64,000 bases of DNA from Aquilaria yunnanensis (GCA_039654915.1 CM077599.1:4776501-4840500), one strand, 5' to 3'; positions 13,306 to 29,630 are shown, counted from the first letter of the stretch. Translations and numbers: made by a program. The notes: generated from the letters alone by a model not told the origin.

Positions 13306-13911
13306 TTAAAAATATTTAGTACCACTCTGCCCTAACATTGAAACTTCCAGACTACTACCACGCGCTCCCACACTCGCACAACACGTCTGTCTGTAATCCC
13401 ACAGTCTAACGACGTTGCCGTTAATCGCCGTCAAGTCCTGACAACCATACCATCCCATCTCTCCTCTTCGAGTCCTCAACAATTCCTCCGATTTCCCCCA
13501 CCACTCCCCATTTCCCGCCTCGCAGCCGTCCATCGGCTCCGTCTCCACCGCATTCCCACCGTCACTCCGCCCCTCATCGTCCTCGAACTTCACTGTGAAT
13601 CTCCTTCCTTTCGTCACCCAATTGTACTTGCAATTGTCTTCCGCACTTATACTCGCATTCGTCTCCGGCGCCTGGGACGGAGCTGGGGCATCGTTAGCTA
13701 GCTCAACATGGTCACCGGCGGAGGAAGTCTCCAGTGGGACAATGCGAGGAGATTCGACAGAGCAGGAGGAGCCGGCAGCTCGGATCCTCCAGAAGCCGAG
13801 GGCGGCGGTGACAACGGTGATCCAGGGCCAGAGAGTGTTGATGGCGGCGACAAAGCCATAGCTGAAATAGCTGAAGGCGAGAGCTTCGAGAGATGAATCA
13901 AGAAGGTTCAT
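13306..13911 (-). CDS. Plant-specific small membrane protein of unknown function, single exon
   Basis: A 201-aa open frame, GC-richer than the surrounding AT-rich DNA. It starts MNLLDSSLEALAFSYFSYG and has one hydrophobic segment at about residues 19-42 (GFVAAINTLWPWITVVTAAL). A low-complexity Ser/Ala/Pro/acidic linker follows, then a C-terminal block with YNWVTKGRRFTVKFEDDEG, GEWWGKSEELLRTRRGEMGW and NGNVVRLWD. The N-terminal anchor and this Trp-rich tail resemble a family of uncharacterised plant proteins; I cannot give a function. The leader upstream (13912-14050) is GC-rich and carries TTTAAAT on the minus strand as a possible TATA site. The overlapping frames on either strand are shadows. 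Confidence 0.75.
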   Translation of the reverse strand: MNLLDSSLEALAFSYFSYGFVAAINTLWPWITVVTAALGFWRIRAAGSSCSVESPRIVPLETSSAGDHVELANDAPAPSQAPETNASISAEDNCKYNWVTKGRRFTVKFEDDEGRSDGGNAVETEPMDGCEAGNGEWWGKSEELLRTRRGEMGWYGCQDLTAINGNVVRLWDYRQTCCASVGARGSSLEVSMLGQSGTKYF

Positions 13912-14146
13912 ATTGAATTTGGTTGTTTGGTGAGGCAGTAAGTGAAGGGAGAAGGGAGATTTAAAAACAGGGGCAGGGGACCTGGGATTGGAGCAAGTGG
14001 GGCTGGGGCTGCGAGATCGACTGGGGATGCCGAGAATCGAGAGCCAAGATGCCTTTTAGCATAGAAGATCCAAATTATTATTCCTACAGTTTCTGATTTT
14101 CTTATTGTTGGAGTGCCACGTGTGTAAGGGCGAGTGGTTCTCGATA

Positions 14147-14976
14147 GGCAAAAATAATGAATAAATCACTAATGGTTTTGAATTGGCCAATTAACTCATT
14201 AATGGTTTCTTGGGTCAAATAAACCATTGTCGTTTATAAGTTGGCTCAAATCGCTAACTCTTGTAACTTTAATCATTAAGTCTAATTGATTGTCGACATA
14301 AAATGCCAAATTTAGTCTCTATATTTTCTCCTTCCGTTCCCAAAACCTCTATAGTTTGTGGATCTAATATTTCAATCATTATCTCCATTTTATTCTTTGA
14401 GCACCTCTTCCCCGAAGCTGACGAGCTCACATTTCTGGCCATCACTACCATAATCACAATGTTCATGCATAACTCATTCTCATCAGCACCAACACCACCT
14501 ATAGACTTGTATTTGCTTCACCGCTACTACAATCACAACCTTTATAGTTTTTTCATGGAAGGTTTAGGTTGTTGTATTGACCCTAAGGGCAGCAACAAAC
14601 AATACTAACAGGTCTCCAGTGGGCACGAGAGTGGTGAAGCGAATGAGGATGTAGCTTGCGAGCTCGAGCTCTTCTTCTATTTGGAATGACGGTGACTCAA
14701 AGAAGGCTGTTGCTATATCTAGTGGTGGTGGGACGACAATGACCTATTTGGATTATTTTAAATTAAGTGGATTTATTTTGTCAATTTTAAAAAGATAATC
14801 ATGAAATTTTGTAATATTTCAAAGCTGAGTGGCTGATTTGGGTCATTTGAATAACGTTAGTGGTTTATTTGGCTATTTTGAATAATGTTAATGGTTTATT
14901 CAACCTTTAAAAAAAAATATTAGTTGCTTATTTGAGCCAATCCCAATACATTAGTAGTTTATTTGTTAGTTTTGCC
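14147..14976. mobile_element. Inverted-repeat element, about 830 bp, enclosing unrelated DNA
   Basis: The left end GGCAAAAATAATGAATAAAT, then CACTAATGGTTTTGAATTGG, is mirrored at the right end (read inward GGCAAAACTAACAAATAAAC, then TACTAATG...GGATTGG), at roughly 75% identity over about 45 bp. Further AATAAACCACTAAC-like subrepeats occur just inside both ends. The middle (about 14300-14750) is GC-richer, with a 101-aa open frame of no recognisable family. No clear target duplication was found, so the class (Mutator-like is my guess) is uncertain. Confidence 0.5.
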
Positions 14977-14989
14977 TTTTTGATTTCCA

Positions 14990-16800
14990 GATCTAGACCA
15001 TAAGGCGTGTGGTCCTGGTGTTGGAGAATAATGGAGAGACTGTTGGACACACACTGAGTCCAGACCACCATTAGGACGACAGACAAAACACAATAACGGG
15101 TAAAAAATAACATCATCAGTTTATTTTACAGTTTTGATATATATTGATTACTACTCGTTCCATAACTATTGCTTCATTTTTCTTGTTGATTCATCTCAAT
15201 TTCTTTGCATTATTTTTTGTTAGTCAATTTTATCAATTGAATGAAAATTATGTCATTTTTTGTTTATCTAGCCAAAATCAATTAGTGCAATTGCAACAAG
15301 CTAGCATGAAGTGAAAAAAATAAAAATTCCAAATAGCAAACCAAGATTTCCCTTAAGATCAATAGCCCTTAAGATTAATAGCCCCAACTAATTGACCAAC
15401 CTTGATGCTCCAAACATAAGACAACAACTTAGAAGCGAACTCATTTTACCGACAATGCAATAAATCGTCCTACCACTGAAATTTCCTGAATTATCCAACT
15501 GAGCACCTCTTAATCTAAGGACTGAACGCTCGGCTTTTACCACACATAGTCGTCTAATTGCTAATCCCAAAAAGGCAGCAACCACTTAGAAACTCATGCC
15601 TGGATGAAATGTGAACAAAATTATAATATTCTTCCTTTGGGTGTTGAGTTGAAGAGAGGATAGATATAAAAGATGATTGATGTACATGGATTGGATTGGG
15701 ATTCAAAGTCTATATCAGGATGTGTAGAGTACTGCAAATTCCATCTAAAAAAAAGATCCTTGAAATCAAGTTCTGCATGAAGATTCTTAAAATTGATTAG
15801 GACAAATTTTTGCATTTCTAGAGCTCGTATTACTAACAATTTAGAATAATTAAATTTGTAGTTTAGCAGTAAAAACCAGGTTGAATCCTAAGAAATTTTT
15901 TTTTATTGAAAGCTTTATGTCAGAAAACTAAAATAAAAGATTGAAGGGTTTTCTTGAATCGAATGCTGAATAAATTAATTGTAGAATTAAAATAAAATTA
16001 ACCAATATTAAAAATGCTCAGTTCAGGGTTGATTTTTCATTCCAATCATGCAATTAATCATCAAACAAAAGTATTTCTTTAATTCAAGCAAATAAACAAA
16101 ATTTTCCTTAAAACTAAAAAGAATCTAAGAATTCAATAGTAAAATTAACCAGAAAAATTTTTAAATTAATTTTTTAATTTTGAGTAATTAGATATTGAAA
16201 AGCAATTTATAATCAGCCCAAAATCATTATTAAGAATAATGAACCAAAAAGTTTATTCCAGATAATAATTCAAAAGCTTGAACAATCTAACATTTTTTAC
16301 TTCTCCTGAATGAACTAACTAGAAATAATGTAACCACCAGTTAATTCACTTGCTTTTAAATGAATTCTTTTCACCTAAGCGGTTGAAAGAAAATCAAACA
16401 AAGGTACAATCTCAAAACGAATTCAACAAGCGAAAATAAATAAATTAATTGTAATAAATTTGAACAATGAATAAGTAAATACTTGAAATTAAAGAAAATT
16501 TAAGCAAATAAAGTCAATCATCACAATCGGTGTTGGCGATGAAAATCGTCTCTATAATTGAATTAGAAAAATTACTTGTTTATGTTTGAGATAAAAGGCA
16601 CAAGAAAATTAATAAAAAAAAAAAACCTAAAACTATTGAAAGAGAGCTCTAGCTGCGTTCTTTCTACCCTTTTTATTGGAAAAAATTCCCCTAAAAAAAT
16701 GCACTAAAAAATAAAAATTGCAACTAGGAGATACCTCTTCCAAGTTAACTTGTAACTGGACTCTCCTTTGATTGGTCAAATTAATTCACATGAGTGAAGA
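14990..16800. other. Gene-free AT-rich interval
   Basis: No splice-consistent coding sequence or domain found. The stretch at 15860-16600 (AACCAGGTTGAATCC followed by long A/T-rich sequence) has the look of decayed retrotransposon non-coding DNA, but I cannot show LTRs. Confidence 0.4.
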
Positions 16801-16808
16801 GTCCCAAA

Positions 16809-18545
16809 TAGAGGTGGGACCTGGGCCGGGTTGACCCAGCCCAACTTGGGACTAGCTCGGCAGTCAATCCCGTGTTACCCCACACCGATCAAACTCGCCC
16901 CGCCAAAAATCTACTAAAAATTGGGCCGAATATGGGACTGAGATAGAAATATGGTGCAAAATGGTCTGCCCCCGGCCTAGATTCGAACTCGACCCGATCC
17001 ACGACCTGGATCGCCTCGCCCCGCAAACCACCTAGGCCAGAGCCCGGCCCAGGATCCGCTGGTCCGGTCCAGTCCTGTCTCGCCCTGAGATGCAATGGTC
17101 AGAAAACGGCAACCTGTGAAAAAAATAATTAAAAAATGGGTTAATTACAGTATAGGTCCTCCAATGATTTTCTGCTACATTTTTACCTCCAAAATTTCAT
17201 TTTCACCCCTCTCAACAACTAAATTTTGAGGACCTTTTGGTCCAAATATTTTTTGGCCCTCCCTTATAAATACCAATGTCATTTTCACTCTATCCTCACA
17301 CTACCATTCAATCTCTCTTCTTCATCTATTATATTCTCTCAAGTATTTGAGCTTTTTTTTAGTTACTTCTAAATTTCTTACTAATCTCTCCCTAATATCT
17401 TCATAATCTCCTATTAATTTTGCATTAATCACTACTATTAGTTTGTGACTCATGGCTTCAATAAGAAAGGGTAAGGCGACAAAAAGTTTATCTTCCTGCA
17501 TCACCGAATTCTGAGGCTTGTTCCGTCACTGTTCTTGACCGCTCAATAAAGGCATATCAATTGAAGAGTTGCACAATGATGATGCCGGAATCGATATGAC
17601 GAATTACACTTTGGAACTCGATAATCAATTATTGACTGATGAAATTGAAGAGTTTGATGCAATGGCGGCAGGGAATCCGTTAAGACAACTAACATTGATA
17701 AGTCATGGACCTACCGTGGAAGAAATCCAAGTACAAGGTAAATCATCAAGACTAAATGCTTGGATTTGGGAGCATTATGAGCTCATGCACAAAGGGGAGT
17801 CAAGGTACGGGAAATGCAGACATTGCGATAAAAAACTTGTGCATAAAAAGAATTCCGGCACTGGAACGCTAAAGTGACATCTTGAAAATCAACATCCTAA
17901 CATCCTCCTTAGTGCTGGGATTAGTTTTGGAGGACAAACACAACTTGAGTTTACAATCAGTGTCGACGATCTAGGTATTTTTCATTTTAACCAACAATCT
18001 TGTAGAGAAGACATGGTAAATTGGATGATACTTACCGAAAAACCTTTTTAATAAGTTAAAGATGTGCACCTAGAATCTTGAACAAAATCACAATTAAATC
18101 CTGCATTTAAAAAAGTGACTAGGAAAACCGTTAAGAAATAAAGCTTTAGATTATTTGAAACCGGAAAGTCATATTTGCATGCTTATTTTTCTGCTCTTGA
18201 TCATTGTGTGGCATTCACTTCTGATATATGAACATTACCTATATGTTAATCATTTTATTGTGTTACTTTTCATTAGATTGATTCTAATTAAATTATGTAA
18301 AAATGAATTTTGTCATTTATGGGTCATTGAAATGAATTATAGTTGTTATCACATATTTAATTGCATCTTAAAAACTTTACGTGATTATTTTGTGCTGATA
18401 AAGTCCTGTGCATTTCATTTGATAATGCTTTAAACAATGATGTTGTCGCTCGCATTTTCAGTCAAACATTGAAACCACCTCTCAACAGTGCATTCTTTCA
18501 CATTAAATGTATGTGTCATATTTTGAATTTTTATATGCAAAAATA
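16809..18545 (+). mobile_element. Decayed hAT-superfamily transposon
   Basis: The left end TAGAGGTGGGACCTGGGCCG and the GC-rich subterminal block (to about 17100) are typical of plant Ac-like hAT elements, which end in a TAGGGGTGGGC-type repeat. A TATA-like CTTATAAATA lies at 17264-17273. The broken transposase follows at 17453-18545. A possible right end (18594-18616, read inward TAAAAGTGGGCCCGGG) exists, but it lies in the ABCE promoter and the flanks match only weakly, so the right boundary is open. Confidence 0.65.
17453..18545 (+). pseudogene. Broken hAT transposase (BED zinc finger plus start of catalytic region)
   Basis: From an ATG at 17453 the frame is lost early; residues typical of the family reappear in other frames (SVTVLDRSIKAYQLKSC). 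The longest open part, 17569-17877, carries a BED-type zinc finger: the aromatic WIWEHYEL, CRHCDKK, then a TGA at 17875 just before HLENQH, where the family usually has Arg. Downstream pieces fit the hAT order: NWMILTEKPF, NPAFKKVTRKTV, and FDNALNNDV followed by SAFFHIKCMCHILN, separated by stops and frameshifts. The catalytic core beyond that and the C-terminal dimerisation domain are missing. It is not functional. Confidence 0.8.
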
Positions 18546-18549
18546 TTAG

Positions 18550-18710
18550 AGCCCATTATCAAAGCCCAACAAGTCCAACGAGTCCAAAACCTGTTCCAGA
18601 CCCGGGCCCACTTTTAGGCCAAACCACCGACTGGAAATTGGAAACCCTCGAAGTGCTTTTGTTCCTCCGGTGCTCGCCTCCCCTTCCTGGTTCGATCACT
18701 TGTAACCCTA
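18550..18710 (+). promoter_or_regulatory. Site II and telo-box-like motifs upstream of ABCE
   Basis: AGCCCA (site II read on the other strand) occurs at about 18550 and 18563, GGCCCA at 18605-18610 and AACCCTA at 18704-18710, all within 350 bp of the ABCE start codon. The same motif pair marks the RRP12 promoter in this window and is common in plant translation-apparatus genes. The role is inferred. Confidence 0.45.
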
Positions 18711-18892
18711 CATTCTCAGAGCAGTAGGACATCCACACAATAAAGGGGAAATTGGGGTTACTTTTTAGGGCTGGTAGCCGAGTAAGCCTCTAGTTTCAAT
18801 TCGGCCTCGAATTATCTGTAGTCAGCCTCTATTGCTGATCTTGAGAAACAGCATCTGCCAGTCTTTTGTTGTTGATTTGCGGAGGCGAAGAG

Positions 18893-23775
<4,883 letters not shown>

Positions 23776-24599
23776 TATAGTTAGTACTAACGGGTACCCC
23801 TGCACTTCTCTGGATCTTGGATTTTGTATTTGCATATGCTATGAGAGCTTGTACCGGTTTTGACATTTTCATCTCTCTTAATTTTTTTTCCTGGTAGCTG
23901 CTAGATGCAATTTCTCGGAAAGGGCAGGGGCAGAGACTAGCATGTAGCTCCAGGACCTCGAATCATCAGTTGGAAAGGTAGCTGGTCCTCTCTGCCCAGG
24001 CAATAGCTCAGACATGCCTCTATATGTGTAAGCCTGTGACAGTGTGTTGATGTTGCATCTGAAGCTTAGCGCTTAGCGCTTCATTCCACCAATTTTGATT
24101 GAGTGAGATATTTCGTACCTGGGTGCTTGCGGCAAGCCTATGTTCATGTCTGTATTGGGCGGCTTTTGGGAGTTCTTATTCTAGTGAAACATTTGACCAT
24201 AACAGTAATTTTGCTATTGTATTTTTGAGTTCTCTTTACTCGGTATGGCCTGTGCGAGGCGAGGTTTGGCTTTAGATAATACTCTCTCCGTCCCATATAT
24301 TTTGCTCCATTTTCCTTTTTGGGTAGTTCCAAAATCTTTGCACCGTTTCTACTTTTAGTAACTTGTTTACTGTTAATTTACCATATTACCCTTGCTACAA
24401 CTCCTACTTTAAAATTAACTTCTACACTATTTACCACCACACCATTCCCAATTTACTTCTACACTATTTACTACCAAACCATCCCCAATTTCGTCGATCA
24501 GAATCCCCAACCCACATTGAACAAGAAATCCATCCTTGCACAGCTTGTTCGATCTACTCGTCATCGACTCTAATATCGCAATCACGAGCTCCGGTGGAG

Positions 24600-24935
24600 G
24601 CATTCCTCGTTGAAGCTCTCTTTGACAGCCCCGTAATCGACATTCCCACCTTTTTCTATTCATGCTCAACCAAACGTTTCGCTGCTCATAATCACGAGGT
24701 AAAAGTCGACGTTTATGTATACAGTATGTTGGTGTCAGTTTCCTGATTGATTCCATTTGATTCTTGTTCGTGCCTCATTGAAGCTCTGTTCAACAGACCC
24801 GTAATCGGCATTCCCGCCTCTCTCTGTTTGTGCTCGACTTAAAGTTTCGCTGCTTATATTCACGAGGTAAAAGACGACATTTAGTTATACAGTTTGTTTG
24901 TATCAATTTCCTGATTGATTCCATTTGATTTCGAA
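24600..24935. repeat. 168-bp direct duplication inside the mariner-like element
   Basis: TGAAGCTCT...CCGTAATCG(A/G)CATTCCC recurs with a 168-bp shift (24611 and 24779). Both copies end with TTTCCTGATTGATTCCATTT. About 80-85% similar by eye. Confidence 0.8.
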
Positions 24936-25400
24936 TGGTTTAACGGTATGTGGAGAAAGAAAATATGGAGGGAGTAAGGGCTGTCCCTAAGTGATTTTTT
25001 TTTCCAATTTTTCTGATCAATGAAGAGCTTTCAGCATAAGTTTGTTTGCATCTTTTGACATTTTTTTCTAAGGCTGAATTTGTAGTAGTGATCTTCAACA
25101 TGTAAGGCTATTTGATATCTTATCTTAGTTCCATACCTTAAATTTAATTCTAATGCAATGTCTTGACTTTAGTTATGTTGTTAGGATCCTCTCGAGGCAA
25201 GTTTGCCTTCAGTGTTCTGAACCAAATCCATCACTTTTGAAATTTTAACTGTTAATGTTATGAGGATTACTGATCTTCTTCACCTGTTTTAAAAGTGTGT
25301 GGATACTTTCATTGTTTATGGATTATTGTCCTAACAACATAGTTCTATGTTTTCTATGGTCTCATCTGTATGTGGTTGTCATGATAGGTTTACTTCCATT

Positions 25401-25859
25401 ATGACTACCCAAAAAAAGTTGACATTGTCCAATAGGGGAGTAAATAATGAAATCAACAGTCCAGGGAAGTCGACGGAGTTGCTTGAGATTTCTTCAGACC
25501 AGTGAACAGAGTTGCTTGAGATTTCTTCAGAGCAATCAACTGACTTGGTTGAGATTTCTTCAGAGCAATCGACTGAGTCTACAGAATTGCTTGAGATTTC
25601 TTCGGAGCAGTCGATAGAGGTGAATGCAGTTTGTTCTTCAGAGCAGTCAACAGAAGTGGTTGTAGTTTCTGATGAGCAGTATACACCAAAAAGGGCCTTC
25701 CTCCCTTCTTGCTTGCCGGAGGTGTCTTCTGCTTCAGTGGCAACGTCTTTGACTGAATCACTGGGGGAGGCTTCTTCAATTTCATCTAAATTAAAGCATG
25801 CTAGAGATTTGGTGGCTTCTACAGCAGTAAGTCCAATGATGAAGGAAAATTTGCTATGA
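25401..25859 (+). pseudogene. Ser/Glu-rich repeat ORF in the MLE, broken by one stop
   Basis: From ATG 25401 a 153-codon frame is interrupted only by TGA at 25503-25505, then runs on to 25859. It encodes a repeated motif of the form LLEISSEQST, seen about five times with variants (SSDQ, SSEQS, SDEQY). A less repetitive tail ends SSKLKHARDLVASTAVSP. The stop falls where the repeat would have Ser, consistent with a single point change. It lies on the strand opposite the transposase, converging with it. I do not recognise the family; it could be an element-specific accessory protein, a captured host gene piece, or chance opening of a repeat. Confidence 0.45.
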
Positions 25860-26614
25860 GTTCAAGTGCAAAAGTTCAACAAGTAGTTATGGAGATTGCG
25901 GTTTTTAAGGGTAGAGTAGAATTTATTAGTATGTTCTGAGCTGCAACAAATGTTTTTGATGCACTTTGCTGCATTTGTATATAGTGTGACAGCCCTATGG
26001 AAGTCCAACTTGTAGTTTTTCTAAATTTGTGTTTAGTTATACTGTAATACTAGCTTGTCAAAGGTTTGTCAGTTAAGAACATTAATTTTGTAGGTGTCCT
26101 ACTCCATGTATTGAACTTGAGCAGCAACTATGTCCAGAACAAGTTTACTTGATTTGTTTTTATGTCAGCTTTAGCAACTATGTTCAGAACATGTGCAATT
26201 GAAAGGACATTGAGTTATTTAAACCTCAAACAGGTCACACAAGTATAAATATCAGAGTTTGTTGATCAACAAGAATAACAAATGTGTATGACACTTTTGC
26301 CAATACTACAGCAGACCTTTCTAGCCACCAAATAGCTCCAAAATTCACCAAATTTTTTAGTCACAATCCTTTCATCATATAAAACTTGTTTGCACGCCAG
26401 AACTTCAATTTGGAAGCCCTCCTCCAAAATTTTGAAACATGTCTTCTCTGCAAGTGTTCTTAGTGGGAGCTTAAACTCAATGTTGTTCTTTTGAGTTCTA
26501 GTACTTTAAACAGCCTGAAACTTTCCAGTCATTTATTTATATGCAGTTGAAAGTTTTTAAAACTTTTAAACCCCCATTTTGAAGGCTGCATCCTAGAGTT
26601 TGAAGCAAGTCTTC

Positions 26615-27630
26615 CCTTACTGATAGTCTTAGCAGAAAAGTTGTGGATTTAGGTGTGATTTTAGGCTCTGCCACACCAAATTACCTTAAATCATGTAGAA
26701 TCCAACCTTTGGTCTTAAGAAACTTATTTAAGATGAGAAACCCAAATTTAGAAGTCATCTTCCCAAAATTTGAAGCAACTCTTTTACTGCAGGTGACCTT
26801 TGTAGAAAACTTGAAATCAATGGGTATTTTTGGTTTCTAGTGCTCCAAATGGCTCCAAAATTTGCAGTGACCTTCCTTTTATCACATAAAACTTGTTTCA
26901 AGTTTTACATCTCAATTTACAGGCCATCTTCCCAAAGTTTGAAGCATAAATATTTCTGCAGGCTATGTGAACCATAATATTGGGTTTTTGGTGAGTTCAT
27001 TGCCATTTACAATTTGAAACTCAACCAAACTTTCCAGTCTTGTTCCATTATCATAATGGAACCCTTTAAACTTAAAAAAGCTCATTAAAAAGGCCTATTT
27101 CGAAATTGTGGATTTTAGGCTCCCCTAATTATAGTCTTAGCGGAAAAGTTGTGGATTTAGGTGTGATTTTAGGCTCTGCCATACCAAATTACCTCAAATC
27201 ATGTAGAATCCAACCTTTGGTCCTAAGAAACTTATTTAAGATGAGAAACCCAAATTTAGAAGCCATCTTCCCAAAATTTGAAACAACTCTTTTACTGCAT
27301 GTGACCTTTGTAGAAAACTTGAACTCAAGGGGTCTTTTTGGGTTCTAGTGCACCAAATGGCCCCAAAATTTGCAGTGACCTTCTTTTTATCATATAAAAC
27401 TTGTTTCAAGTTTTACATCTCAATTTATAGGCCATCTTCCCAAAGTTTGAAGCATAAATATTTCTACAGGTTATATGAACCATAATATTGGGTTTTTGGT
27501 GAGTTCATTGCCATTTACAATTCAAAACTCAACCAAACTTTCCAGTCTTATTCCATTATCATAATGGAACCCTTTAAACTTAAAAAACCTCATTAAAAAG
27601 GCCTAATTCAAAGTTTCACACTTCAACTAC
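26615..27630. repeat. 508-bp tandem duplication inside the mariner-like element
   Basis: ATAGTCTTAGC(A/G)GAAAAG recurs at 26623 and 27131. The copies stay aligned through AAACCCAAATTTAGAAG, ATAATATTGGGTTTTTGGTG and CATTATCATAATGGAACC, at about 93% identity by eye. No ORF of note spans it. Confidence 0.88.
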
Positions 27631-28307
27631 CTTAAATGGCCCATCTAAGCTGCTAAACTTGGTTTCAATAGCACTTTGCTTCAAAACACATGATCTTCCA
27701 CATATAAAGTCCTCAGCAAGTCCTATTTGAAGTATATAACATGTCTAGAAAATCTATTTGGAAGTATTTGATATTACCTGGGTGTTTTAATTCTGTTTTA
27801 CTCTGGGTTTTGCAAACTAGTCATCAGGTTTGTCTAAAAGTTTGACTTTATGATATACTTATGATTTTGGACTGAAATTTTGTTTACGTTACTAACCTAT
27901 ATTTAAAATATGATTGGATCATCAAACTAGCTTTTCTAGCCCAAATCATATGTTTTTGCAAAGTTCAAACCTTTGTTTCCATATGTTTATTTTAACTATG
28001 ACCTGAACATGTGCTTGTACACCCCAAATAACTAACTTATCACACCAGAAAGAGCCTAAATTTACATTACTTAAACCATATATAGAACAAACTGTTGGTA
28101 CTTACAAAATATACTTGAACCAGATTATTTACAAACAAAACCTAGATACACAAAAAGTACAAAAGAACTTGTTTCATCTTCTTTATACACATCCAAAAAA
28201 ATACAGGAGTACCAACAACTAACTGGCCATATTTCATTTTTTCTTTGACCTATAGTACTGCTATAAGCAAAAGTTCAGAAAGTAATTACACGATAACACA
28301 ACACTTT

Positions 28308-29630
28308 TCAATCCTGCAGAAGAGCTTTTGTTGCTTCAATCAATTCAGGAGCCATAGAAAGTTTAGTTGGAAGATTTCCATATTTCTCCAGCCGGTTCTT
28401 GTTCATATGTGGCATCTTGTACCTATTGCAGCCTTGTGACTTCATCACTTCTATCATACATTGTTGCAAGCTGATAAACACATGATTTAGTTGCTTTGAT
28501 GGTAAATCATTAAAGGCTTTCTCAATAGCACTAACTAATTCATCAATATTTCTCAGAGATTCTTGCTGTTGTAAAGCTTGAATTGCTCGGAAAAACCCCA
28601 AATCAAGCACGTTCATGTCAGGGCTATTGGGAGGCTGGCAGACCAATTCAATGTTGGGTCCGTTCTTTTGTGTAGCTTCTTGGAAATCAAGATCACCAAC
28701 ACTTATATGCGGTTTAGCATTGTCCTGTTGAATGTATATTGTACTCCTTGTAGTTGTCTGAGGCCATTTTTCCAGAATTGCAGGAATAACTTTTTCAATC
28801 AAGTAAGCTTTATACACTTCCTTTGTTACTGAAACTATAGGCTTGGTTTCCATTGTTCCAGCTGGCCTATTTTTGCTCATTCTCTTTGCAGGCTCTTTAT
28901 AGACAAATGGGAAAATTCCAAGCTTCCCAGAAAACTCTGCCTCTATTATTGGATCAAATCTTGGTCTTCCAACTGCAGCCAAGAACATAATTTTAGTTAA
29001 GAATCGTTTACTTTTGCAAGTCCGCAATGGCTCCGGCTCGTCAGGCAACAAATAATACTTCTCAGCTTCTTTACTTATGTAAAACCATTTTTCATCTATG
29101 TGTACATAGTCATACATATCAATAAACATGGGATCATGCATAAAAGAGCTTTTTTCAATCATTGATAAGCAGAACCTTAGTCTCCTTTTCTTATTTTCCT
29201 CCGTCAAATATGGCTTTATAGCATTTGTATGTCTCCTTATAACCCCATCTTTGATTCGACGGTGAAGACTAGATTTTGAAATGTTAAGCTCTTTTGCAAT
29301 TGACCGAATGTTGGTTTGACGGTGTAACGGAAGTTCAGCCACTTTGCTCAAATCAAGTTCAATTCGTTTGCGCCCCATATTAGTTGCATATTTTGTCGTA
29401 AAATCAATAGTTCCATTATTGGCAATTTGAAGTTTTGCATCTTTCCAAATCCTGGTAACAGTATGTCGAGAAATGGAAAATTGAGAAGTAAGACTTGATA
29501 CCAATCCACGCTTTGGCCTCCCATTCTTTTTGCAGTTTTTCATCAAAGCCAGAGCAACTGCAATCCTCAGTTGCTTGTCCAGTATGTTGTGATGCTTCCT
29601 TGTAGTGAGTGAATTTGATGAAGAAACCAT
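28308..29630 (-). CDS. Mariner-like transposase, DD39D type
   Basis: A 440-aa uninterrupted frame. The N-terminal half has two helix-turn-helix-like segments for terminal-repeat binding (about residues 45-62, SQFSISRHTVTRIWKD; and 105-128, TNIRSIAKELNISKSSLHRR) with a basic GRKR between them. The catalytic triad is visible: D179 in VHIDEKWFY, D303 in IYIQQDNAKPH and D343 in SPDMNVLDLGFF. There are 39 residues between the last two, the hallmark of plant MLEs. Length and motif order agree with intact plant mariner transposases. The start ATG at 29630 is the first in the frame. All three acidic residues and flanking motifs are kept, so it may encode active enzyme; expression is unknown. Confidence 0.93.
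   Translation of the reverse strand: MVSSSNSLTTRKHHNILDKQLRIAVALALMKNCKKNGRPKRGLVSSLTSQFSISRHTVTRIWKDAKLQIANNGTIDFTTKYATNMGRKRIELDLSKVAELPLHRQTNIRSIAKELNISKSSLHRRIKDGVIRRHTNAIKPYLTEENKKRRLRFCLSMIEKSSFMHDPMFIDMYDYVHIDEKWFYISKEAEKYYLLPDEPEPLRTCKSKRFLTKIMFLAAVGRPRFDPIIEAEFSGKLGIFPFVYKEPAKRMSKNRPAGTMETKPIVSVTKEVYKAYLIEKVIPAILEKWPQTTTRSTIYIQQDNAKPHISVGDLDFQEATQKNGPNIELVCQPPNSPDMNVLDLGFFRAIQALQQQESLRNIDELVSAIEKAFNDLPSKQLNHVFISLQQCMIEVMKSQGCNRYKMPHMNKNRLEKYGNLPTKLSMAPELIEATKALLQD

Noticed and set aside
15860..16600. Possible LTR retrotransposon remnant
   Set aside because: No paired LTRs, primer-binding site, polypurine tract or coding domain could be found.
16889..17095. 68-aa minus-strand frame in GC-rich DNA
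   Set aside because: It is the GC-rich subterminal region of the hAT element, made of GGCCGG/GACCCG repeats.
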